The notes under the pieces were generated by a model. That model had not been told where the DNA came from. It ran no database searches and saw only the letters and a list, made by a program, of their open reading frames with translations. The translations under genes were made by a program, and so were the position numbers. A stretch of DNA of 64,000 nt from contig JAVIAB010000051.1 of the NCBI GenBank assembly GCA_032433765.1, forward strand, positions 81,360,847-81,424,846. Reading direction: 5' to 3'. This stretch comes from Megaustenia siamemsis. Taxonomy: Eukaryota > Mollusca > Gastropoda > Stylommatophora > Ariophantidae. Each line of letters starts with the position of its first letter. The first letter of the stretch is position 1. Of this stretch, positions 33,407 to 44,331 are shown one piece after another.

Positions 33407-33688
33407 GTATTCAATCTTTTGTTGGTGATTATAGCTCTGTTCAACTGAATAGACATTTCTCACTCGAAAAAAATAACTAAATGACCAAAGACTTCAATAA
33501 ATGCAGTGCAGTCAATAATGTCAGAAATTGAAAATCTTCTCAAAAATGATTTTCTTTGAATCTGGTAATCATACATTTTTGTTGCCATTCTCCACGACTG
33601 TGTTCCTCACTATGTTGTGTACAGGCATACACCTCCTTGGATATTTGCTATGCTTAATGTTGTGTCTTGTGTTTTGTGCTCTGTGCAG

Positions 33689-33777
33689 GTCAGGCAAATT
33701 CATCCGTTGTTATTGGTTCAGCTCGCACATTGAGAGTCATAAAAATCTTGAAAAATTGGATTTTTAGTAATTATGAG
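33689..33777 (+). CDS. RASGRF (ortholog): RASGRF-like gene, alternative exon c2 (likely mutually exclusive with c1)
   Basis: Candidate exon of 89 nt between a pyrimidine/GT-rich tract ending CTCTGTGCAG and a GAG|GTAATC donor. In the same phases as exon c1 (1 in, 0 out) it reads Gly-QANSSVVIGS, then ARTLRVIKILKNWIFSNYE. Aligned with c1 (ESVISTAATMRVLNVLKHWV) the core keeps V-I, A, T, R-V, L-K and W in register, with conservative changes elsewhere: about 9 identities in 25 positions. It is 21 nt (7 codons) shorter at its start. Sequence conservation, splice signals and phase agree with an old tandem exon duplication. Another reading of these bases (SGKFIRCYWFSSH) ends in a stop and does not match the family. 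Whether it is transcribed cannot be seen here. Confidence 0.78.
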
Positions 33778-34444
33778 GTAATCAGTTTCATATTTTCAAC
33801 CCACTAGTATCCTCATCTGTTGTCTTTTTTTTTTCTTAAATTTAAATCCAGCACTTTGTACATTCAGAAATAAGTATATTTATATTCACTGGGATAATGA
33901 ATATGACATTTTAAAAAATTAATTCTAATTTCTTTTGAGGGTTTGGTTATGTGAAATATTTATTTAAGCTGCATTTGCAGTAATCATTATTTGTTAATCC
34001 TATATCAAAGTTGTGGGTATGGTTTATTAAGTTCATTCAGATTAAATGTGAATCCAATCTGTTACGTATTTAAATATGAAACCAAATTTATATCACCTAA
34101 ATAAGAATTTATAAATAGAGGTGTTCAAAAGATTACATTAAACAAATTAATATTGCATAAAAATATAAATGTTATTAGCATAGATGTGCAAAATAATTTG
34201 GTATTTTCATCACATAAATAATTTATAAACGTTTATTTAAATCTGAAGAGCATGTTTCAGGTGGATAACATATACACTGCCTGATAATATGAAGGAAACA
34301 TAAAGTTCTATACTACAACAGTAGATATAATATTAGAGAAATGGAAGTGCAAAGTCCAAATAACAATAGGATGAGTGATACTCATCTCTGAAAATGCATT
34401 CCTCTAATCTAACATCATAGAAAAATAGAGCACTTGGCAACACA
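33778..34444. other. Unassigned intron sequence after exon c2
   Basis: AT-rich. Nothing recognised. Confidence 0.45.
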
Positions 34445-35420
34445 CGCATCAATTAATAAAAAGGTTTTTTAGTATTATGTAGAGCCAGTCTTGACATAAT
34501 AAAGTGAATTCTGGACAGTTGAATGACAGAGAGAAATGTTATTGAAAGATACAGAAATATAATTTTACAGAAGAATGTTGAGAATACCATCATCATCATG
34601 TGCCATACTGGTTGGTGTAGATGATAATATCTTTCCACAATCTTCTATCCACAGTACATCATATCAGTTCTGCTGATTGTTTTCCATGCCATGACTTCAA
34701 GCTATTAGTATCTTCTCTCATTGTTATCTGCGATCTCTCTTTCCATGCATTTTGCCAGTTGTAACCAAGTATTCCAACTTTCCTCTTCTCATGATGTGCC
34801 TGAAAAATGTTGTTTCTTTCTGATGTTTTTTAGGAACACCCTTTTTGTGATGGCCTCTTTGAGAATTTCTTTGTTGGTCTTTTTAGCTATCCAGGGAACT
34901 TTCAACATTCTGAGAAATCCCATCTCTGTGGCCTCTACTCGTCTTTTCATTTGTTTGTCTACTGTCCATAATTCTCTTCCATAGATCAAAATTAACTCTA
35001 TATAGCACAGATGACGTAGACTTGTTGCATAAGACATTTTTCATTTTCTGAAATGCTGCTTTGGTCTGAGCTTTTCTGCTTTTTATTTCTGTGGTGCATC
35101 TTCCATTTAATGTTATTATTGTGCCAAAGTATTTGATGCTTTGCACTTGTTTCAGATTTGACCTGTTTATTTTTATACTGCATGATAGTGATGATTGTTT
35201 CTTTGATATGACCAATACTTCTGTTTTCTTACTATTCAGATAAGAAGAAAAGAAATCTTGTTGCCAATATCAGGAGGAAACATTAATCATGCCAATGTAG
35301 TGAGAAGGGAGTAGAAATTTGAAGGAATAAGAAATAAAAGGGAACTAAGAGAAAGATACAGATAGTTTATGGGAATAGTTTGGTAAAAAGTGAATAACAG
35401 AATTGATAAATATCTGTTGT
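34445..35420 (+). mobile_element. Old LINE F copy (+), split by a minus-strand LINE F variant
   Basis: 34471-34590 holds the + strand blocks corresponding to VEPVLTY..S..WT and FYRRMLRIP, then is interrupted. From about 35241 the same copy continues with sequence matching the KRELISNIRRK and RREQ region and degenerate C-terminal sequence to about 35420. Heavily mutated. Confidence 0.7.
34590..35240 (-). mobile_element. LINE family F variant (minus strand), nested
   Basis: The minus strand reads VISKKQSSLSCSIKINRSNL, QVQSIKYFGTIITLNGRCTT (35215-35080), then YIELILIYGRELWTVDKQMK and EMGFLRMLKVPWIAKKTNKE (35037-34880). It ends at the ATGATGATGA tail near 34590. Same KVPW subfamily as 14285-14990, with several frameshifts. 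Confidence 0.85.
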
Positions 35421-35800
35421 CACCTCTGTCAGCAGACACAGTACTTTATGTTAATGATCAGTTCAACAATAATAATATAATAGGAAATTCTATAAAGATA
35501 CTAAATTCAATGCGCAATTTTAAAACTAGTATACACCTGACAAGTTCACTTTACAAAACTTTCTATAAAATTATAAAATGGAACGGGTCAGGTGAAAGAA
35601 AACTATATAAGATTTAGTACAGAATTATATAATTAAAATAAGAGCAGTTTGCAAGATTTAGTATTTTAGTGATACTCATACTTTAGTGATATACTGATAT
35701 TCATAGAATGAATTCAAGACTTGTGCAGAAATAAGAGAAATGACACAAAGCACCGAAAGGTATTATCTATAATCAAAAGAAGAAGGTGGTCATAAATTTG
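35421..35800. other. Unassigned intron sequence
   Basis: AT-rich. Nothing recognised. Confidence 0.4.
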
Positions 35801-35801
35801 T

Positions 35802-36124
<323 letters not shown>

Positions 36125-36254
36125 ATCAAGACTCAATTAGAGTAGGATTCCAGACTCTCTCATGAAGTCAGCTGTCTGTTTAAGTGATAATTAGAGTCTG
36201 TTAGATCCATTCTGATTGAATACCTGTTAAAACGTTGCACAGTGTGCTGTGCCA

Positions 36255-36550
36255 GTGGCCCAGAATTTGTCATATGATGAGAGACAACAAGAGAATGTCA
36301 AAGTTACCCCTCAAATGGAAACCAGAAGGTAAAAGAAAAAGAGACTGATCTAGATAAACACTAAAAAGAAAACTGAGGTGAAAGGCAACAAAGGCAAGCA
36401 TCAACTCCCTAGCTGATATTGAGCAACTTGCCCAGAACAGGCATACGAGGCAAGATACACTGCGGGTCCTGTGCAAGGTCTGACACTTGATAGCAAAGAT
36501 CATCAGACTTAAGAGTCTGCTCCATGAGCCATCTTCATCTCAAAATTACA
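36255..36550 (+). mobile_element. LINE family H, 3' fragment
   Basis: Starts with a MRDNKRMSKLPLKWKPEGKR-like block, continues with INSLADIEQLAQNRHTRQD-like sequence, and ends GTGCAAGGTCTGACACTTGA and CATCTTCATCTCAAAATTAC. Collinear with 7480-7765. Confidence 0.7.
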
Positions 36551-36799
36551 ATATATGGATAAATGATACAATTATAATAGGTCAGATAACAAAAATATAT
36601 GTAATAAGATTATAAAATCTAAACAACCTGAACAGGTCCAATAATTGTGGCATCCAGAAATGAAATTAAACTTATGTAAGAACATTTTCTCAAGTGAATA
36701 TTTTTTTTAATGAGAGAAGTAATTAACTTTATGGTGCAGAGGTTAATAATGGACAGTGCTGACAACAATGATTTAATGCCATGGAGTGAACAATGGCCA
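36551..36799. other. Unassigned intron sequence
   Basis: AT-rich. Nothing recognised. Confidence 0.35.
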
Positions 36800-37016
36800 T
36801 TAGCTTTTAGACCCTCAAAGTTGGTGTTGTGGTTGCAGTGGCTTTCTTGATTTTCCAGGTTCTGCTGAAGAAGTTTGAACTTACTATCCTAGAGTTATTG
36901 CAATATTATGTCATCTGGATTAACAGAACCTACCACTGTGGGGACAACATCTATCTTCATCTCACTGGCCAATCTGTTTTGATACAGGCTGTACCAGGAA
37001 GACTAATGAACAGTTA
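36800..37016 (+). repeat. Interspersed repeat R, copy 1
   Basis: A segment with CTGCTGAAGAAGTTTGAACTT, GTTATTGCAATATTATGTC and GCCAATCTGTTTTGATACAG recurs, interrupted, at 62620-63110 (GTACTGCATTATTATGTC, GCCAATCTGTTTTGGCATA). Family unknown. Confidence 0.55.
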
Positions 37017-37022
37017 AAGCAA

Positions 37023-37290
37023 AAAGGCAACACAGGGGTTTGGGTGGTCTCGAGGTAGGTTGTCAGCGTCTGGACAAGATGGCACCTGGTTCAAATCCTA
37101 AGGCGGTGGCAATTTTTTTGCTTTAAATGTTGGGGTTTTTTTTCATGATTTTACCTTCCTCTGATCTCTGGGTAGCGAGATCTCTCATAAAGCAAAGAAA
37201 AAGAGAAGGTGTCATGTGTGCATTCTGTGCACGTTAAAGAACCTTTGGCAGCTGGAAATAAAAAAATGTAGGGGAAAAAGTCTCTTTCTG
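37023..37290 (+). mobile_element. tRNA-derived SINE T3
   Basis: tRNA-like head at about 37035-37110 with box A-like GGTGGTCTCGAGGTAGG and box B-like GGTTCAAATCC, then a body with GATCTCTGGGTAGCGAGATC and GTGCATTCTGTGCACGTTAA AGAACC. The last motif is a widespread element of invertebrate SINEs. Not the same family as T1. Confidence 0.65.
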
Positions 37291-38439
37291 AGCATTTTTA
37301 TTAAAAAAAACTACCCAAAAACATCAAAATTCTCAATGATAAGAAAATGAAAGTGCCTTCGAAGTCATAGAACATCTAACTGTATGGTGAGGGACACCTG
37401 AGTACACTCTGATGATGTGAAACTAGCAAATATGATATGCACACAAAATTCAGTCACTCATAACTTTACTAGAGATGTAAATCTGATGATGCAAACAACA
37501 ACAAAGTAGCCTAAAGACAGTTGTAAATGACAGAAATGTGATTTTACAGAAATGCAAACTACATTGTTCAGATATATTCTGTATTGTAAGAACAGACGGT
37601 GGAACCTGGAAAACTTTCTTGAAGAAAGATACACAGAATGATAGTGTGAGAGTATGTTTACTTCATCTTGGTATGGAACAATAACTAATTAGAATTTTGA
37701 AAGGTAACCCAGTACAATTTATTTATCACCTGCTGCATTTGATAAAACACTAAATATAAAAATGGCAGAGAAACAGTTTATAAATTTCTGCCATCCCTCT
37801 GTTATCAATATCAGATACGGCCCTTCTCTAAAGCACAAAAAAAGAAGGATCAGCACAGGTGAGATGAGATGCTTTAAAAAAAACCACTAATGTCAGCTGA
37901 AAGGGTCATCATTTGCTGCTGGTTTCATTAAAAAATTTACTACTTTTCATTGTTCACATCGTTCAAGTGGATGTTGATGCTCTGTGTTGTCAATCACTTA
38001 AAAGCTTTGAACATCCAATTTCAGCAAATAATTTTTTACACCGGGCTGCCACCTCTTCTTTGATCCCTACTTGATTGGCCAGACTGGTTGATCTAGTTAA
38101 GCTCTAGAGATTATTATGTTAAACAGGTCCCTATACCACTACAAATTGGAGACGTGACGGAAGAGTAAATGTATACAAATATTCTGCAGATGAGAGTTTA
38201 AGACTAAAACCTTATTTTATAGTAAAACATCTACTGGGTTATAATGTTGCATGGTGTTAGTTGTGATCAATTGTGGAAGAGAGAGGCTGTCAGTGCTGGC
38301 TCATGCCAGAAAGAGAAGTGAGAAATGAAGATATTGATAAATTGTTTGAAATATGCCCTGCATGGTTAAAAACAGAAAATAAAATGGAGCCTATCAGCTA
38401 TGATTGTACCACATACAGTAGCTGATGACCTGACTTCAA
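37291..38439. other. Unassigned intron sequence
   Basis: 1.1 kb with no recognised gene or family. Confidence 0.4.
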
Positions 38440-38650
38440 GACTGAAGGAAGGACAAAAGACAAATGAATAAATATTTTATAGATTCTTCAACAGCACACT
38501 GGCATTAGCTCCCATGTCGAGGTTTAGAGGTTACCCAAAACAGGAATGTGTAGCAAGATTCAATGAGAATCCAGTGCTAAGTTTGATAGCAAAAATCATC
38601 AAACATGGAGAGTTTAGAATGTCTGCCCTATGTGTCATCTTTGGCTGAAA
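38440..38650 (+). mobile_element. LINE family H, 3' end
   Basis: Ends GATAGCAAAAATCATCAAAC, ATGGAGAGTTTAGAATGTC and CCCTATGTGTCATCTTTGGC TGAAAAG, collinear with 7690-7740 and 36480-36545. The expected AATAGATAG tail is replaced by the 40-bp array that begins at 38651. Confidence 0.75.
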
Positions 38651-41600
38651 AGTACAACAGACTAATAGATAGCACAAGCTAACGACTGTAAGTACAACAA
38701 ACTGATAGATAGCACAAGCTAACGACTGTAAGTACAATAGACTGATAGATAGCATAAGCTAACAACTAAGTACAACAGACTGATAGATAGCACAAGCTAA
38801 CAACAGTAAGTACAGCAGACTGATATATAGCACAAGCTAACAACTGTAAGTACAACAAACTGATAGATAGCACAAGCTAACAACTGTAAGTTCAACAATC
38901 TGATAGATAGCACAAGCTAACAACTGTAAGTACAACAGACTGATAGATAGCATAAGCTAACAACAGTAAATACAACAGACTAATAGATAGATTAAGCTAA
39001 CAACTGTAAATACAACAGACTGATAGATAGCATAAGCTAACAACTGTAAGTACAACAGACTTATAGATAGCATAAGCTAAGAACTGCAGGTACAACAGAC
39101 TGATATATAGCATAAGCTAACAACTGCAGGTACAACAGACTGATAGGTAGCATAAGCTAACAACTGCAGGTACAACAGACTGATAGGTAGCATAAGCTAA
39201 CAACTGCAAGTACAATGGACTGATAGATAGCATAAGCTAAAAACTGCAGGTACAACGGACTGATAGATAGCATAAGCTAACAACTGCAGGTACAACAGAC
39301 TGATAGATAGCATAAGCTAACAACTGTAAGTACAACAGACTGATAGATAGCATAAGCTAACAACTGCAGGTACAACAGACTGATAGGTAGCATAAGCTAA
39401 CAACTGTAAGTACAATAGACTGATAGATAGCACAAGTTAACAACTGCAAATACAACAGACTGATAGGTAGCATAAGCTAACAACTGTAAGTACAATAGAC
39501 TGATAGATAGCACAAGTTAACAACTGCAAATACAACAGACTGATAGGTAGCATAAGCTAACAACTGAAGGTGCAACAGACTGATAGATAGCATAAGCTAA
39601 AAACTGCAAGTACAACAGACTGTTAGATAGCATAAGCTAACAACTGCAGGTACAACAGACTGATAGATAGCAGAAGCTTACGACTGTAAGTATACTAGAC
39701 TGATAGATAGCATATGCTAACAACTGTAAATACAACAGACTGACAGATAGCACAAGCTAACAACTGTAAGTACAACAGACTGATAGATAGCATAAGCTAA
39801 CAACTGTAAGTACAACAGACTGATAGATAGCACAAGCTAAGTACAATGGACTGATAGATAGCACAAGCTAACAACTGCAAGTACAACAAACTGATAGATA
39901 GCACAAGCTAACAACTGTAAGTACAATAGACTGATAGATAGCTCAAGCTAACAACTGTAAGTACAACAGACTGATAGATAGCATAAGCTAACAACTGTAA
40001 GTACAACAGACTGATATATAGCACAAGCTAAGTACTATGGACTGTTAGATAGCACAAGCTAACAACTGCAAGTGCAATAGACTGATAGATAGCATAAGCT
40101 AACAACTGTTAGTACAACAGACTGATAGATAGCACAAGCAAACAACTGTAAGTACAATAGCCTGATAGATAGCACAAGCTAACAACTGTAAGTACAACAG
40201 ACTGATAGATAGCACAAGCTAACAACTGCAAGTTCAACAGACTGATAGATAGCATAAGCTAACAACTGTAAGTACAATAGACTGATAGATAGCACAAGCT
40301 AACAACTGTAAGTACAATAGACTGATAGAAAGCATAAGCTAACAACTGTTAAGTACAGTAGACTGATAGATAGCACAAGCTAACAACTGTAAGTACAACA
40401 GACTGATAGATAGCATAATCTAACAACTGCAAGTTCAACAGACTGATAGATAGCATAAGCTAACAACTGCAGGTACAACAGACTGATAGATAGCATAAGC
40501 TAACAACTGCAAATACAACAGACTGATAGATAGCATAACCTAACAACTGCAGGTACAACAGACTGATAGGTAGCATAGGCTAACAACTGCAAGTACAATA
40601 GACTGATAGATATCATAAGCTAACAACTGCAGGTACAACAGACTGATAGATAGCATAAGCTAACAACTGCATGTACAACAGACCGATAGGTATCATAAGC
40701 TAACAACTGCAAGTACAATAGACTGATAGATAGCACAAGTTAGCAACTGCAGGTACAACAGACTGATAGGTAGCATAAGCTAACAACTGCAGGTACAACA
40801 GACTGATAGATAGCATAAGCTAACAACTGCAGGTACAACAGACTGATAGATAGAACAAGCAAACAACTGCAAATACAACTGACTGATAGATAGCATAAGC
40901 TAACAACTGCAGGTACAACAGACTGATAGATAGCATAAACTAACAACTGCAAATACAACAGACTGATAGATAGCATAAGCTAACAACAGCAAATACAACA
41001 GACTGATAGATAGCATAAGCTAACAACTGCAGGTACAGCAGACTGATAGACAGCATAAGCTAACAACTGCAGGTACAACAGACTGATAGATAGCATAAGT
41101 TAACAACTGCAAGTACAACAGACTGATAGATAGCATAAGTTAACAACTGCAGGTACAACAGACTGATAGATAGCATAAGCTAACAACTGCAAGTACAACA
41201 GGCTGATAGATATCACAAGCTAACAACTGCAGATACAACAGACTGATAGATAGCATAAGTTAACAACTGTAAATACAACAGACTGATAGATAGCATAAGC
41301 TAACAACTGCAGGTACAACAGACTGATAGATAGCATAAGTTAACAACTGCAGGTAAAACAGACTGATAGATAGCATAAGCTAACAACTGCAAGTACAACA
41401 GACTGATAGATAGCATAAGCTAACAACTGCAAATACAACAGACTGATAGATAGCATAAGCTAACAACTGCAATTACAAGAGACTGATAGATAGCATAAGC
41501 TAACACCTGCAAGTACAACAGACTGATAGATAGCATAAGCTAACAACTGCAAGTACAACAGACTGATAGATAGCATAAGCTAACAACTGCAAGTACAACA

Positions 41601-41915
41601 GACTGATAGATACCATAATCTAACAACTGCAACTACAACAGACTGATAAAGACTTGTTAGCATAAGCTAACAACCTCAAGTACAACAGACTGATAGATAG
41701 CATAAGCTAACAACTGCAACTACAACAGACTGATAGATAGCATAAGCTAACAACTGCAACTACAACAGACTGATATATAGCATAAGCTAACAACAGACTG
41801 ACAGATAGCACAAGCTAACAACTGCAGGTACAACAGACTGATAGATAGCACAAGCTAACAACTGCATGTACAACAGACAGATAGATAGCACAAGCAAACA
41901 ACTGCAGGTACAACA
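38651..41915. repeat. 40-bp minisatellite, about 82 units
   Basis: Unit form ACAACAGACTGATAGATAGC followed by ATAAGCTAACAACTGCAAGT, 40 bases. Variants: CATAAG/CACAAG, GCAG/GTAA, GATAGG. A few units are short (about 30 bases, near 39840 and 40030) or longer (41650). It starts directly on a LINE H tail and ends near 41915 in ordinary intron. It is the largest array in the window. Confidence 0.97.
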
Positions 41916-43929
41916 CACCTGGCCTAAAACAAATTGTTGTGCCCCCACTCATACACTTCAAGGAACACATGAATAGAATTAACAAGTTTTGAAGAACCAT
42001 GGTCACCTACACTAATCATATGGTTAATGAAGAATTTAAAGATGAAAATATGTTTTGCTTCACTGAAAACCATGGACAGAGAACCAATCAGTCTAAATTT
42101 AAAATAAATATCACACACTTTTATTATAAACTGTTACAATTTACATGTTATACAGCATCCTTCTTTATTTTAACTTAAGATGCTAAATTTTATCAGCTGA
42201 TAAATTATTTTGTCACCTTTATATTATCAAATTTTATTTCACTTTCTTTTGTTATATAATTATTTTGCTAATAACACTTTTCCCTCCCTATATTTCACCA
42301 TTTTTTAAAATACCTTTAGATTTTTTTCACTATATTTCCTTAGTATAATTTATAAATTAAGTTATTACCTCCTCTGGTTCAACACGACACATCCTTTGAT
42401 GTATGCAAGCATGTCAAATTGACATATTCTTCAATTGTTTATATCCTTATGTAAAGTTAGCATATAGTTCTTATTGTCATATTTAAACATTTAGTTGGTC
42501 TTGTTTATGTTGTCACCTTGCACATGTCTAATGGAAAAACTCGATGGAAGCTAACACTTTAGAATATCTTTGCTTTGATTGCAATTTTACAAGTCAAACT
42601 CAGATTAATTCACAAAGAGTCTTCATATCATGAAAATGAAGCTGACATAATGGCATAAGCATTGAACCAGAACTCATAACAATATTAATATTAAATATTT
42701 TTTTTTTCCTATTGCACTTTCACTGGGAAAAGAAAATTTGAAAAGTAAATTTTAGTTTGTGAAAGCCTATTGGTGGTGATAATAAATACATTTTTCTATA
42801 GAAATATATGTTATTATCATTGCTAAATTTATTCTAGATAAATTATTGGTTCCTTGTCAGGGAATGATGGCTTCCAAGGGGAGAGCACTGGACACCACTA
42901 GAAATGGTCATCCTACAATCCACTCCCAATAGCAGTAATAAATACTATTAAATAAATAATATATCTTTTAACATATGAAAATAATAAAATGTAAGGATTA
43001 ATTAAAAAGATGTATCAATAAGGATTTTTAAATTGCCAAATAATTTATAATTAAACATATGGACATGAATATAAATAAATTGCAATATTTAAAGATATCT
43101 CCTCCTCTTTCCTCATCTTTGTGTATTAGCAGATTGCATTGCATTTTGTTTTGCCACTTGTGATCCAATGCAGTAGTCTTCAGTATGCATTTCCATAGCA
43201 TAATTTACATGGACTTTAGTTTTCACAAAATATCTAAGATAATTAAATATGAAAAGTAGGGGTAACTGTAGTTAAAAGTTGGGGCCATTTAGTAATCAGT
43301 ATAAGCTAACGACAGAGTTGCATTAAAATGTAATATTTTAATAAAACACTCAGCAGCATGCTTTAATTATTATTGTTTAATACATGTGCATGATTTATAT
43401 TTCTTTGTTTTATTTGCATGTTCTAGTATTGATTTGTTTGTAATTTGTTATTCATTGTATGTGGGTTTAATAAGGCATTTTAACTCAGACAATGTTATCA
43501 AACTGAACAAATTAAACAGTAATTGAATTGGTGTACATTCAATTGTGCTTAATAGTGTTAACTGTACAATTGATACATCTTTGAAGATATTTAAGTTGTT
43601 TTGCCAAGAAACAAGATTACATTTGTAAAATAACCATCCAATAATAATCGGAATGATATCACCTTAAGTCTTGTGTAGTTTCACCTCTCTTACATATCAA
43701 ATAGACTATACAATTGAATTCTAGCATAGAATCCCCTGTCACAAGCAGGACATGTGTGAACAGAGATAATTCTATGAGTTTTGACTGTTCTTCCTTTCTG
43801 ATAGTGTTCTTTTGTTCATGACTTATCTGTTCAACATTTCTCAATCAAGTAGGCATCTATATTGAATATTGTTTTGCCATAATTGGTGGCACAGAACATA
43901 GGTTTTTCAGGAGGTCATATCAGTTTGGT
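41916..43929. other. Unassigned intron sequence
   Basis: 2 kb of strongly AT-rich intron. No exon or element recognised. Confidence 0.5.
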
Positions 43930-44160
43930 TGAACTGAACTACAAATGACAAAAGGTTGGGTCGATCTTATTCAATGGCTTCTGGGTTCATCCAGCCTTAA
44001 AAAGGTACCAGATTTTTTCTTCAAAAGTAAGGTGGCACAGGCATAATACTGACCACATTACCCCAAAAACCATGTGCCGAAGGTTTATAAAAAATTATGG
44101 TCACTAACACCATATTCCCTATACACCACTTGGCATGACGGACCTCTTTACTTTTACTAT
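43930..44160 (+). mobile_element. SINE T1, old copy
   Basis: Body recognisable: GGGTTCATCCAGCCTTAAAA, AATACTGACCACATTACCCC, CACCATATTCCCTATACACC and CACTTGGCATGACGG. The tRNA head is almost lost. Much more diverged than 51976-52233. Confidence 0.8.
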
Positions 44161-44331
44161 ATCACTTTAACAGTTTGTTAGAGACACCATTTGGAAAGTT
44201 CTGGAAGCTTCTCTTCTGACCACTGGTCAGACTCATGCACTTTCTGAAATCAGCTGTTTTGGTATGTGTCTCTCATGCACATGAGCCATATTACCTGCCA
44301 ATTTCTCTGTGGCCTTTTAAAGTATCATGTA

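Noticed and set aside
36829..37017. 62-codon open frame as a host exon
   Set aside because: The sequence is an interspersed repeat with a second copy at 62620-63110, and the peptide has no family match.
38651..41915. Regular 40-bp repeats as a possible CRISPR array
   Set aside because: Units are head-to-tail with no unique spacers, and the DNA is eukaryotic intron.
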